From positions 2,905,554 to 2,969,553 of the forward strand of contig NZ_MSCN01000001.1 in assembly GCF_002954685.1 (NCBI RefSeq): a stretch of DNA of 64,000 bases. Reading direction: 5' to 3'. Positions 26,225-35,231 of this stretch are shown in pieces. The DNA comes from Polaribacter porphyrae. GTDB taxonomy: Bacteria > Bacteroidota > Bacteroidia > Flavobacteriales > Flavobacteriaceae. Each line of letters begins with the position of its first letter. Within the stretch, counting starts at the first letter, position 1. Made by a program: the position numbers and the translations under genes. Under the pieces are notes generated by a model. That model was not told the DNA's origin and did no database searches. It worked only from the letters and a program-made list of their open reading frames with translations.

Positions 26225-28966
26225 TTGATACAATCTTTTATTTCTGAAACAGTAGATGATATTCTAAAAAACACAACTTCTTTCAAAGATGTAGTTTTTA
26301 TTTTACCATCGCAAAGAGCAAAAGTCTTTGTAAAGCAAACCTGTAAAGACAAGATTGATGTTGGCTTTTTACCAGAAATTTTAAATATTGAGGAGTTTAT
26401 TCATCAAGTTTCTGGTTTCCATAAAGCTGACAATCTTCAATTATTATTTCATTTTTATGGAGTTTATAAAAGCATAGAAAAAAGCCCTGTTACTTTTGAT
26501 GTTTTTAGCTCTTGGGCAATAACTGTACTACAAGATTTCAATGAAATTGACCAACATTTGGTAAATACAAAAGATATTTTTGTGTATTTGAGAGATATTC
26601 AACGTTTGCGAAAATGGTCTGTAAAAGGCGAGTTTAAAGAAACTGAATTAATGAAAAATCATTATGATTTTTTAGAAAAAATGAATGAATATTACAATGC
26701 TTTTTACAAATTTTTAGTAGATAAAAATACAGGTTATCAAGGATTGTTATATAGACAGTCATGCAAAAAAATAGATGATTTTTTAGATAAAAATAGTCAT
26801 AAAAAATTCTTTTTTATTGGTTTTAATGCACTGAATAAGGCAGAAGAATTTTTGTTCCAAAAAGTACTAGAATTAGGGAATAGTGAAGTTTATTGGGATA
26901 TTGATACAGTTTTTTTTAAGAGCAATCATCAAGCAGGTAAATTTATCAGAAAATATCAAAAAGACTGGAAATATTACGAGAAAAAACCTTTAAAAACAAT
27001 TTCAAATTCTTTTTCAGAATCTAAAAATATCGAAGTTATAGGAGCTTCAAAAAATGTAACGCAAGTAAAATATGTTGCAGAAGTTTTAGAAAAGGTAACC
27101 AATTTTAGAGATACAGCTTTAATTTTAGCAGATGAAGCCTTGTTGCCAATCACATTAAACTCCTTACCTAAAAACTGTAGTGCTGTAAATGTAACTATGG
27201 GTTATCCTTTAAAAGACGTACCAATTACAAACCTACTATTAGCTATTTTTCAGCTATTCAATTCACAGGAAAAATTACAAAAAGTAGCTAAAAATGAGTT
27301 TTACTATAAAGATATTATCCGTTTTTTAAAACATCAATCTATATTAAGTTTGGTGCCAAATATTTCAAGATTTTCAAAAGAAATTGCAGCAAAAAATCAA
27401 ACATTTATTAATAATAATAATATTAAAAAATTATTTGAAACTACTGAAAATTCAGTAAAAGAGGTTTTTATAACTTTATTTAATCCGTTAAAAACTGTAG
27501 GTAATTTTATTGAAAGAATTTTAAATATTATTAATCTTTTAAAAGATAATGTAGATGCTTTAGAAAAAGAACATTTGTTCCGATTTTATAAAATTTTTAA
27601 TCAGCTAAAATCTTTTGAAGAAAGGTATCAATATTTTCCTGATTTAAAAACATTAGCCTTGTTTTTTAAACAGTTGGTTGCCTCTGAAAATCTATCTTTT
27701 CAAGGAGAACCTTTAAAAGGTTTACAATTAATGGGAATGCTAGAAACAAGAGTTCTAGATTTTGAAACCATTATTTTGGTTTCTACTAACGAAGGTATTT
27801 TACCTGCAAATTCACAACAAAATTCATTTATTCCTTTTGATGTTAAAGTCGAATTTGGGTTACCCACTTATAGAGAAAAAGATGCTATTTTTTCTTATCA
27901 CTTTTTTAGATTACTACAAAGAGCTAAAAACGTTTTTATTGTATATAATACTGAACATGATGCTTTTGGAAGTGGAGAAAAAAGCAGATTTGTGAGCCAA
28001 CTAGAAATGATGAGAGATGATATTGTACATAAAATTGTTTCTCCAAAAGTAGTGACAGAAAAAATAGAGTTAAAAGAAATTGAAAAAGACAATTCTACTT
28101 TAGACGCTTTAAAAATACTAGCAAAAAAAGGGATCTCACCATCAGCTTTAACTAATTATCTTCATAATCCTATTGCTTTTTACAAACAAAAAGTTTTAAA
28201 ATTAAAAGAATTTGATGATGTAGAAGAAACAGTTGCATACAATACTCTAGGAACTGTAGTTCATGAAACATTAGATGAATTGTACACACCTATTATTAAC
28301 AAATTTTTGACTGTAGCTCATATTGATGAGATGAAAAAACAGACTAAAAAATTAGTAATTAAATATTTTAAAGAAGAATTTAAAAATGGAGATATTTCTA
28401 CAGGAAAAAATCGTTTAATTTTTGAAGTAGCCAATAGATTTGTAATTAATTTTTTAAATAAGGAAAGAGAATTGGTTGCTGATAAAAATAATCAATTAAA
28501 GATAATAGCAACAGAAGAAACGTTAACTACAGAAATTATAGTTAATGGTTTAGGTTTCCCTATAAAGTTGCATGGGCAAGTAGATAGAGTTGATGAATTG
28601 AATGGTGTTTTACGAATTATAGATTACAAAACTGGTACAGTAACTAGTGGTAATTTAAGAGTACCAGATTTTGAGAATTTACGTGATGAAAAACACTTAA
28701 AAGCAATTCAAGTTTTACTGTATGTTTATTGTTATACAAAAGACAAAAAATTTGATTTTTCCAAACCTATTCAAGCAGGAATTTATTCATTTAAAAATCT
28801 GAATAGTAGGTTTTTAGGGGTTAATTTTTCATCAAATTATAGAAAAAAAGAATTAGACATTACAGAAGAGAAATTAGAAGAGTTTATAGAAAAAGTAAAG
28901 ATTTATATCACTGAAATTTTTGATATAAATATTCCTTTTATAGAACCTGCTGATTTGAAGTATTAA
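26225..28966 (+). CDS. AddB-like PD-(D/E)XK nuclease
   Basis: This 913-residue protein resembles the AddB subunit of the double-strand break repair complex. The N terminus (VVFILPSQRAKVFVK) matches an inactive helicase-like domain. The C-terminal RecB-type nuclease carries HGQVDRVDELNGVLRIIDYKTG (about residues 780-805), where D and the DYK motif bind metal. PSALTNYLHNPIAFYKQKVL precedes it, but the four iron-sulfur cysteines of Bacillus AddB are not evident. The start is TTG 26225; no ATG lies near, and it gives the family N terminus MIQSF. The partner helicase AddA is not adjacent. Confidence 0.85.
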   Translation: MIQSFISETVDDILKNTTSFKDVVFILPSQRAKVFVKQTCKDKIDVGFLPEILNIEEFIHQVSGFHKADNLQLLFHFYGVYKSIEKSPVTFDVFSSWAITVLQDFNEIDQHLVNTKDIFVYLRDIQRLRKWSVKGEFKETELMKNHYDFLEKMNEYYNAFYKFLVDKNTGYQGLLYRQSCKKIDDFLDKNSHKKFFFIGFNALNKAEEFLFQKVLELGNSEVYWDIDTVFFKSNHQAGKFIRKYQKDWKYYEKKPLKTISNSFSESKNIEVIGASKNVTQVKYVAEVLEKVTNFRDTALILADEALLPITLNSLPKNCSAVNVTMGYPLKDVPITNLLLAIFQLFNSQEKLQKVAKNEFYYKDIIRFLKHQSILSLVPNISRFSKEIAAKNQTFINNNNIKKLFETTENSVKEVFITLFNPLKTVGNFIERILNIINLLKDNVDALEKEHLFRFYKIFNQLKSFEERYQYFPDLKTLALFFKQLVASENLSFQGEPLKGLQLMGMLETRVLDFETIILVSTNEGILPANSQQNSFIPFDVKVEFGLPTYREKDAIFSYHFFRLLQRAKNVFIVYNTEHDAFGSGEKSRFVSQLEMMRDDIVHKIVSPKVVTEKIELKEIEKDNSTLDALKILAKKGISPSALTNYLHNPIAFYKQKVLKLKEFDDVEETVAYNTLGTVVHETLDELYTPIINKFLTVAHIDEMKKQTKKLVIKYFKEEFKNGDISTGKNRLIFEVANRFVINFLNKERELVADKNNQLKIIATEETLTTEIIVNGLGFPIKLHGQVDRVDELNGVLRIIDYKTGTVTSGNLRVPDFENLRDEKHLKAIQVLLYVYCYTKDKKFDFSKPIQAGIYSFKNLNSRFLGVNFSSNYRKKELDITEEKLEEFIEKVKIYITEIFDINIPFIEPADLKY

Positions 28967-28973
28967 TTTTAAT

Positions 28974-28981
28974 TACCTTTG
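28974..28981 (+). promoter_or_regulatory. -7 box directly before the 76-residue gene
   Basis: TACCTTTG matches TAnnTTTG and ends four bases before the ATG at 28986, which would give a leaderless mRNA. No clear -33 TTTG is seen. Confidence 0.35.
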
Positions 28982-28985
28982 ATTA

Positions 28986-29216
28986 ATGGAAAATAACTTT
29001 GATCAACTTATAATACATTATTCAGAAACTGATAAGGAGTCTAACAGCGTTAAATTAATGTCTATTTTCCTTATTTTGATTTTTGTATTTGTTCCTTTAG
29101 CAGAAATAGTTACTGATTTTAACTATAATTCAATATCATATTATTCTGAACAAGTTTTTTGTGTAAGCGGTTTAGATTTTTCTCTTGAAGTTTTATCATT
29201 TACACCTCAAAAATAA
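28986..29216 (+). CDS. Hypothetical 76-residue membrane protein
   Basis: A short acidic N terminus is followed by one strong membrane segment (about residues 24-44, LMSIFLILIFVFVPLAEIV) and a 30-residue tail. I do not recognise it. It starts 20 bases after the AddB-like gene and has its own possible leaderless promoter. It converges with the universal stress protein gene with an 8-base gap and no visible terminator. It may not be a conserved gene. Confidence 0.45.
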   Translation: MENNFDQLIIHYSETDKESNSVKLMSIFLILIFVFVPLAEIVTDFNYNSISYYSEQVFCVSGLDFSLEVLSFTPQK

Positions 29217-29224
29217 AAACTAAA

Positions 29225-30016
29225 TTATTCCCCTTTTAAAATTAATAAAGGAACTGTAGTATGAAATTCTTCTTTTAGAATTGTGTTTTTCTCCCAAATT
29301 TTTTGAAAGAAGCCTCTTTTACGTCTAAAAACACAAAGCATATCAGGATTATGAGTTTGAAAATGTTCTAAAACCCCTTGAAAAGTAGTTCTGTTTTCTG
29401 TAACAGTTAAAGTAGTTTGTAGTGTTTTCAAGTTTTCGTGAATAATTAAATCTTCTTCAGTATATTCTGGTGTTTTTACCAGCAACAAATTTACATTAGA
29501 ATTAAATTTCTTAACAAGATGTTGTAGTGGTTTTAAAGCAGTTTTACTTTTTATCATTCCAGACTTAAATGCCATTAAAATACTATTTATTTTAGAAAAC
29601 TGATATTCTTCTGGTACAGTTAATACAGGTAAATCTGTTTGTTTTACTAAACTACCTGCTGTTCTTCCTAGAAAAATTTCTTCTTTTATCGAGTTGCTTT
29701 TAGCACCTACAATAATCAAATCTATACCTAATTCTTCATCTACAGCAAGTACACTGTCAACAGCAGAACCTTTGGCAGAAATTAGTTTTACCTCAACGTT
29801 TTTTCTATCAACTGCATTTACCATTGTTCGTAAATACAAATTAGTTTCACGTTCAATAATGGCATCAATATTAATCATAGTCCCTGCTTTCGATTGAGAA
29901 CTATATGCCCTAAAAACAAATACTTTTGCGTTTACTTCAGCAGCAAAATCAATAGCATATTGTAATGTATTTTTAGCGTTTTCTGTAGATCCTATAGGTA
30001 CTAAAATGTGTTGCAT
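29225..30016 (-). CDS. Universal stress protein
   Basis: This 263-residue protein consists of a complete UspA domain (residues 1-140: HILVPIGSTENAKNTLQYAI at the start and the nucleotide-loop segment VGAKSNSIKEEIFLGRTAGS, then a LPVLTVPE end) and a second, degenerate Usp-like half (about 145-263). The GxxG-type loop suggests ATP binding in the first half. Such tandem proteins respond to stress or starvation in many bacteria. The gene stands alone. Confidence 0.88.
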   Translation of the reverse strand: MQHILVPIGSTENAKNTLQYAIDFAAEVNAKVFVFRAYSSQSKAGTMINIDAIIERETNLYLRTMVNAVDRKNVEVKLISAKGSAVDSVLAVDEELGIDLIIVGAKSNSIKEEIFLGRTAGSLVKQTDLPVLTVPEEYQFSKINSILMAFKSGMIKSKTALKPLQHLVKKFNSNVNLLLVKTPEYTEEDLIIHENLKTLQTTLTVTENRTTFQGVLEHFQTHNPDMLCVFRRKRGFFQKIWEKNTILKEEFHTTVPLLILKGE

Positions 30017-30084
30017 AACTTAAAATTTAATGTTGCAAAGTTACTCATTTTTCAAACAGTAAAAGAGAAAACTCATTTTTAGAT

Positions 30085-31440
30085 ATGTACCTTTGCAAAA
30101 ATTTTTTCTTGAAGACAGATATAAGTTTTAAAAGAATTAACAAATTAGCAATACCTGCATTAATAGCAGGTATTGCAGAACCTTTATTATCTATTACAGA
30201 TACTGCAATTATTGGTAATATAGATAATAATGCAACAGAAAGCCTTGCTGCTGTAGGTATTGTTGGTGCATTTATATCTATGCTAATTTGGGTTTTTGGA
30301 CAAATTAGAAGTGCAATATCATCTATAGTTTCTCAATATTTAGGAGCTAATAAAATTGATGAAATAAAAGGATTACCCATACAAGCTATTACAATTGTAG
30401 TTTTAGGTAGCTTATTCGTTTTGGCTATTTCTTACCCTTTTGCCAAAGAAATATTTCAATTTTACAATGCATCTGGAGAAGTTTTAAACTATTGTATATC
30501 TTATTTTGAAATCAGAATTTTCGGCTTTCCATTTTCACTTTTCGTATTTGCAGTTTTTGGGGTTTTTAGAGGTTTGCAAAACACGTTTTACCCAATGATT
30601 ATTGCTATTGTTGGAGCTTTGTTAAACATTGTTTTAGATATTATTTTAGTTTATGGTATTGAAGGCTTTATCCCTGCAATGAATATTGAAGGTGCTGCTT
30701 ATGCAAGTGTTTTTGCACAGATATCTATGGCTGTAATTTCTTTGATTTTATTGATTAAAAAGACAAGTATTTCGTTAAAAATTAGTTTGCCTTTTCATTC
30801 AGAAATTCCAAAATTATTGGGTATGATTGGTAATTTATTTATCAGAACTATTGCATTAAATACAGCTTTATATTTTGCAACAGCTTACGCTACAGATTAT
30901 GGAAAGGAATACATTGCAGCTTATACAATTGGTATTAATATTTGGTTGTTAGGTGCTTTTATGATTGATGGCTACTCTAGTGCAGGTAATATTTTAGCAG
31001 GAAAATTACTAGGAGCAAAAGATTATAAAACCTTACTTAAATTAAGCAATAAACTAACAAAATATGGGATTGTAACTGGAGTTTTAATTGCGAGTTTTGG
31101 TTTTCTATTTTATAATTACATAGGAGAGATTTTTACCCAAGAAAAAAATGTTTTAGTAGCGTTTAATCATGTTTTTTGGATAGTTTTACTCACACAGCCA
31201 ATAAGTGCATTAACATTTATTTTTGATGGAATGTTTAAAGGAATGGGTTTTATGAAGTATTTACGAAACTTATTAATCCTTTCTACAGCATTTGTTTTTA
31301 TCCCAACATTGTTAGTATTCGATTATTTAGACTATAAATTGGTAGCCATTTGGATAGCTTTTACTCTTTGGATTTTAGCAAGAGGCTTACCATTAATTTT
31401 TAAGTTTAGAAGTAAGTTTTTACCTTTAATAAATTCTTAA
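30085..31440 (+). CDS. MATE-family multidrug exporter
   Basis: This protein of up to 451 residues has about 12 membrane helices in two six-helix halves and the MATE pattern INKLAIPALIAGIAEPLLSI then TDTAIIGNI. It should export drugs or metabolites using a sodium or proton gradient. The first ATG (30085) overlaps a TACCTTTG box (30088-30095). If that box is a real promoter, translation would begin at the TTG at 30109, giving a protein starting at KTDISFKRINKL, which fits the family better. The longer form is given because the -33 element is not seen. Confidence 0.9.
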   Translation: MYLCKNFFLKTDISFKRINKLAIPALIAGIAEPLLSITDTAIIGNIDNNATESLAAVGIVGAFISMLIWVFGQIRSAISSIVSQYLGANKIDEIKGLPIQAITIVVLGSLFVLAISYPFAKEIFQFYNASGEVLNYCISYFEIRIFGFPFSLFVFAVFGVFRGLQNTFYPMIIAIVGALLNIVLDIILVYGIEGFIPAMNIEGAAYASVFAQISMAVISLILLIKKTSISLKISLPFHSEIPKLLGMIGNLFIRTIALNTALYFATAYATDYGKEYIAAYTIGINIWLLGAFMIDGYSSAGNILAGKLLGAKDYKTLLKLSNKLTKYGIVTGVLIASFGFLFYNYIGEIFTQEKNVLVAFNHVFWIVLLTQPISALTFIFDGMFKGMGFMKYLRNLLILSTAFVFIPTLLVFDYLDYKLVAIWIAFTLWILARGLPLIFKFRSKFLPLINS

Positions 31441-31488
31441 CAAGAATATTAATTATATTGTGATGTAAATTTTTACTAAAGACAATTT

Positions 31489-31953
31489 ATGAAACTCAAA
31501 AATATTTTTATGTATTGCTGTTTTGGAATGCTTATTGTTGGTTGTTCTAAAGAAAAATCACTCAAAGAATATATGGCAGACTCTTGGCAAACCATTTATT
31601 TAAAATTAGAAATGCCAACTTATGAGAACACAGATTCTTTAAATGTTTATGAAGACAAATTTGATAATAATCCAGAACTTATAGCACAATCTAAATACAA
31701 CAAAGATGGTACGTTTAATGCTTGGTTTGTAAATAGAAAAGGCGAAAAAATTTCTGATTCTGATGGTACTTGGTCTGTAAAAAACGATTCTCTTTTTGTT
31801 GAGTTTTTTTATAATAATAGAAATATGAAAGTTGGTTATCACATTACCAAAACTCAAGAAGGTTTTTTAGGAGAAAGTAAATTTGATTGGGATAATGATG
31901 GTAAGTTTGATGACTTTTTAACCATGAAAACAAAACGTATAAAAATAGACTAG
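31489..31953 (+). CDS. Hypothetical lipoprotein before a histidine kinase
   Basis: This 154-residue protein has a lipoprotein signal peptide with lipobox IVGC (C at residue 19, followed by SKEKS). The mature part has the strand-rich pattern KYNKDGTFNAWFVNRKGE, then SDGTWSVKNDSLFVEF, seen in small lipocalin-like lipoproteins. It ends with a DWDNDGKFDDF segment that may bind calcium. It lies 4 bases before a sensor kinase gene, so it may take part in the signal sensed by that kinase, which is only a positional inference. Confidence 0.7.
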   Translation: MKLKNIFMYCCFGMLIVGCSKEKSLKEYMADSWQTIYLKLEMPTYENTDSLNVYEDKFDNNPELIAQSKYNKDGTFNAWFVNRKGEKISDSDGTWSVKNDSLFVEFFYNNRNMKVGYHITKTQEGFLGESKFDWDNDGKFDDFLTMKTKRIKID

Positions 31954-31957
31954 CAAA

Positions 31958-33415
31958 TTGTTTAATTATAAGAAAATTTCTTTACGAATACGCATCTTTT
32001 TATCAATGACACTGTTGGTGTTATTGGCATCAATTTTAATACTGGTGGTTACAATTTATCAATATGATGAGCAAACTAAAGATTATAATATTCAACGTTT
32101 TGAAAGAAAAGAAGCAACCACTATAAAAACCATTGAACTTGAACTAACCAACAAAACAACATATCCTGTTAATACAGAAAATTTAACAAAAATATTTCAA
32201 GAACGAATTTATGAAATTTCATCAATAAACAAGTTAAATATTTCTATTTTCGATTTGCATGGTAATTTATTAGCATCTTCTAAAGTTAATGCTTTTGAAG
32301 ATAAAAATATACCGCCTTTAAGTTATGAAATTCTCAATGAACTTGCACAAAGTTCTAGTCATAGAATATTAATTCCTATCGTGAAAGATGGTATGGGTTA
32401 TCAAATTTCTTATACGTATATAAACGATCCTAAATTTAAACGAATTGGTATTTTAGAACTTCAGTTTACTCAAGATAATACAGAGATCGAAGACGAACTA
32501 GAAGAGTTTATTTATAGATTAAGCTTAGTTTACATTATCATGTTTATTATCGCTATTATTTTTGCCTATTTTTTATCAAGTTATATTACAAAATCTATCA
32601 AAACTATTTCAGATAGAATGCAACAAACGAAGCTAAATGAGCGTAATGAAAAAATTATTTTAGGTTCTGCAAGCTCAGAGATAGAAGTATTGGTTGATGC
32701 CTATAATAACATGATAGATCAGCTTGAAGAAAGTGCTGTGAAACTAGCAAAAAGTGAGCGAGAACAAGCTTGGAGAGAAATGGCAAAACAAGTGGCGCAT
32801 GAAATTAAAAATCCGTTAACACCAATGCGTTTGTCTGTACAAAGTTTTGAACGAAAGTTTAACCCAGAAGATGAGAATATCAAAGAGAAATTAGCAGAAT
32901 ATAGCCAAACCTTAATTCAACAAATAGATGTAATGAGTTCTATTGCATCCGCTTTTTCAGATTTTGCTAAAATGCCATCACAAAAAAGAGAAAAAATTGA
33001 GGTGATTAGTGTTGTAAAATTAGCATTAGATATTTTCTATGAAGATTTTATTACATATAAACCCCAAGAAGAAGAGTTATTCGCCAACCTAGACAAAACA
33101 CAATTAGTTAGAATTGTAACGAATTTGGTAAAAAATGCTTTACAAGCATCAGAAAAAGAAGAGAAACCACAAATAGAAGTAAAAGTTTTATCAGATACTA
33201 AAAATATTAAAATTATGGTTTCTGATAATGGAAAAGGGATTTCTGATGAAGTAAAAGATTTAATTTTTGAACCTAAATTTACGACAAAATCAAGTGGAAT
33301 GGGATTAGGTTTACCTATGATAAAAAATATAATTGAAGCTTATGATGGTACTATTTCATTTAGTTCAAGAGTTGGTGAAGGCACAATTTTTACTGTAATT
33401 TTGCCTAAAGAATAA
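31958..33415 (+). CDS. Sensor histidine kinase, NtrY-like
   Basis: This 485-residue membrane kinase has a membrane helix at about residues 10-32 and a periplasmic sensor of about 150 residues. A second helix lies at about 185-207, followed by a HAMP linker, a HisKA domain with H281 (VAHEIKNPLTPM) and a HATPase domain (NLVKNALQAS, DNGKGISDE, GMGLGLPMIKNI). The HEIKNPLTP box is typical of NtrY-type kinases. The start is TTG 31958, 4 bases after the lipoprotein stop; no ATG lies before the first helix. No response regulator gene is adjacent. Confidence 0.9.
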   Translation: MFNYKKISLRIRIFLSMTLLVLLASILILVVTIYQYDEQTKDYNIQRFERKEATTIKTIELELTNKTTYPVNTENLTKIFQERIYEISSINKLNISIFDLHGNLLASSKVNAFEDKNIPPLSYEILNELAQSSSHRILIPIVKDGMGYQISYTYINDPKFKRIGILELQFTQDNTEIEDELEEFIYRLSLVYIIMFIIAIIFAYFLSSYITKSIKTISDRMQQTKLNERNEKIILGSASSEIEVLVDAYNNMIDQLEESAVKLAKSEREQAWREMAKQVAHEIKNPLTPMRLSVQSFERKFNPEDENIKEKLAEYSQTLIQQIDVMSSIASAFSDFAKMPSQKREKIEVISVVKLALDIFYEDFITYKPQEEELFANLDKTQLVRIVTNLVKNALQASEKEEKPQIEVKVLSDTKNIKIMVSDNGKGISDEVKDLIFEPKFTTKSSGMGLGLPMIKNIIEAYDGTISFSSRVGEGTIFTVILPKE

Positions 33416-33466
33416 TATAATAACCATTACCTTTAGAATAATCGAAAGGTATTAATATCAATAAAA

Positions 33467-34249
33467 ATGAAATTCAACAATATTTTAGTTTCTCAAAATA
33501 AAGGTCTTGCAAGTATTACTATAAACAGACCTAAAAAATTAAATGCCTTAAATAAGGAAACTATTGAGGATTTATCAAATGTATTTCAAACTTTAGAAGA
33601 AGATAGTAATATAAAAGTAATCATTTTAACAGGTGCAGGAGAAAAAGCCTTTGTAGCTGGTGCAGATATTTCTGAATTTGCTCATTTTTCTGTAAATGAA
33701 GGTGGTAGTTTAGCTAGAAAAGGACAAGAGATGTTATTCAATTTAGTTGAGAATTTATCAACTCCAGTTATTGCAGCCGTGAACGGTTTTGCTTTGGGTG
33801 GAGGTTTAGAATTGGCAATGGCTTGTCATTTTAGAGTTGCATCTGATAATGCAAAAATGGGTTTACCAGAAGTTTCTTTAGGTGTAATTCCTGGTTATGG
33901 AGGCACACAACGTTTACCACAATTGGTGGGTAAAGGAAAAGCTATGGAAATGATTATGACAGCAGGCATGATTTCTGCAGATGAAGCTAAAGATTGGGGT
34001 TTGGTAAATCATGTTACTTCTCAAGAAGAATTAATACCATTAGCCGAAAAAATTGCCAGTAAAATTATGAGAAATTCTTTAGTTGCTATTACAGCAGCTA
34101 TTACAGCAGTAAATGCAAATTTTGAAGACGGAATAAATGGTTTTGATATTGAAATTGAAGAATTTGGTAATTGTTTTGGCACAGAAGATTTTAAAGAGGG
34201 TACAACTGCTTTTTTAGAAAAAAGAAAACCTAATTTTCCAAATAATTAA
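33467..34249 (+). CDS. Enoyl-CoA hydratase (crotonase family)
   Basis: This 260-residue protein has the full crotonase fold. The CoA-binding segment AFVAGADISEF, the oxyanion-hole loop NGFALGGGLELAMACHFR and the segment GLPEVSLGVIPGYGGTQRL with its catalytic glutamate are all visible. The second glutamate expected in hydratases (about residue 114, in GGGLELAM) is also present, so it is likely a real 2-enoyl-CoA hydratase. A strong terminator follows at 34255. Confidence 0.92.
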   Translation: MKFNNILVSQNKGLASITINRPKKLNALNKETIEDLSNVFQTLEEDSNIKVIILTGAGEKAFVAGADISEFAHFSVNEGGSLARKGQEMLFNLVENLSTPVIAAVNGFALGGGLELAMACHFRVASDNAKMGLPEVSLGVIPGYGGTQRLPQLVGKGKAMEMIMTAGMISADEAKDWGLVNHVTSQEELIPLAEKIASKIMRNSLVAITAAITAVNANFEDGINGFDIEIEEFGNCFGTEDFKEGTTAFLEKRKPNFPNN

Positions 34250-34254
34250 AAACT

Positions 34255-34283
34255 GAAAACGAGCCAATTTTGGCTCGTTTTCT
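34255..34283 (+). terminator. Terminator after the crotonase gene
   Basis: A perfect 12-base-pair stem (34255-34266 with 34271-34282) around a four-base loop, with the T run inside the right arm. Confidence 0.9.
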
Positions 34284-34330
34284 TTGAGTTTAATTTATAT
34301 AAACTCAACAATTAACTAATAAACAATTTT

Positions 34331-34915
34331 TTAAATTTTGAATCTTTTGGTATAACTTCTACCATTATTGTAAATAATTACCTTGTAATTTCCTTTTTTA
34401 TCTGCATCTAGCTTATAAACTCTGTTTAAAATAGTGGTACTTTTTGCAGTTTCAGAATAAATTTTTTCCCCCTCAAAGAATAATACGATTTGTAGCGGTT
34501 TTTTATCAAAAGAAATTTTAGATATAAGTAATAACTCACTTTTGCTTCTTACTACTGGTTTAAAAATTACTTGTTCTGAATCTTTGTTAAATATTACTTT
34601 ACCATCCTCTACTTTAAAAGATTTTATTTTAATTTCAAAATCTTTTTCAAGCTCAAAAACATAGTTGCCTTCTGTTAAATTAGAAAAATCAAATACTTTG
34701 TTTATAACTCCTTCTTTAGAAATAGTTTCCGAATGAAGTGTTATACCATCTTCATTCTTTATGGTTAAAAAATCTCCCTTTTTTACATTTTTGAATTCGA
34801 CCCTTACTTTTTCTATATTCAAGTTTGATAAAGTTTCATTTAATCTGTTTGCGTAGTTAAACATTGCTGTCAGCATAAAAACTACTATTAATATTTTTCT
34901 TTTCATTGTTTTCAT
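34331..34915 (-). CDS. Hypothetical secreted protein
   Basis: This 194-residue protein has a signal peptide (residues 1-22, after a possible second start at M4). The mature part has two similar halves: VRVEFKNVKKGDFLTIKNED then GNYVFELEKDFEIKIKSF, and later KPLQIVLFFEGEKIYSE then GNYKVIIYNNGRSYTKRF. These look like two copies of an Ig-like beta-sandwich fold. I cannot assign a family. It follows a 41-residue membrane protein gene by 11 bases, and both share the promoter at 35071. Confidence 0.65.
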   Translation of the reverse strand: MKTMKRKILIVVFMLTAMFNYANRLNETLSNLNIEKVRVEFKNVKKGDFLTIKNEDGITLHSETISKEGVINKVFDFSNLTEGNYVFELEKDFEIKIKSFKVEDGKVIFNKDSEQVIFKPVVRSKSELLLISKISFDKKPLQIVLFFEGEKIYSETAKSTTILNRVYKLDADKKGNYKVIIYNNGRSYTKRFKI

Positions 34916-34926
34916 AATATTTAGGT

Positions 34927-35052
34927 TTAATTAATATATTCTTCTTTCTTATTGGTTGCCAACAAATAAATAATTGCGGCAATTTGTGCAATAGCTAAAA
35001 TTGCAAAAGCTATAATTACTATTATTAATAAAATGTTTTCTCTATTTACCAT
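34927..35052 (-). CDS. Small 41-residue membrane protein
   Basis: The reading frame from ATG 35052 to TAA encodes a short N terminus (MVNREN), one long hydrophobic helix (about residues 7-32, rich in I, L and A) and a charged tail (TNKKEEYIN). This is the usual layout of a small single-pass membrane protein. It lies 11 bases before the secreted protein gene and behind a good promoter at 35071-35104, which supports it as a real gene. It opposes an AraC-family regulator gene. The function is unknown. Confidence 0.7.
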   Translation of the reverse strand: MVNRENILLIIVIIAFAILAIAQIAAIIYLLATNKKEEYIN

Positions 35053-35070
35053 AGTTTTAAATTTATACTG

Positions 35071-35104
35071 CAAAGTTATTACTGAAGAAGCTAGTCGAAA
35101 ACAA
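35071..35104 (-). promoter_or_regulatory. Promoter of the small membrane protein operon
   Basis: On the minus strand TTG (35104-35102), 23 bases, then TAACTTTG (35078-35071). The transcript would start near 35067 and have a leader of about 15 bases. Confidence 0.6.
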
Positions 35105-35219
35105 CAAAATTGGTATGTTTGTATACTAAATTAACAACTTTACGATTGTTAATTTAATGTAAAGTTAAAATAGAATACAATATTGTTAATTCTATGTAGA
35201 ATTTGAATCTTTTGAGTTG

Positions 35220-35227
35220 TACTTTTG
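35220..35227 (+). promoter_or_regulatory. -7 box directly before the AraC-family gene
   Basis: TACTTTTG matches TAnnTTTG and ends four bases before the ATG at 35232, so the message may be leaderless. A TTTG lies only 14 bases upstream, which is shorter than usual. Confidence 0.4.
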
Positions 35228-35231
35228 TGAC

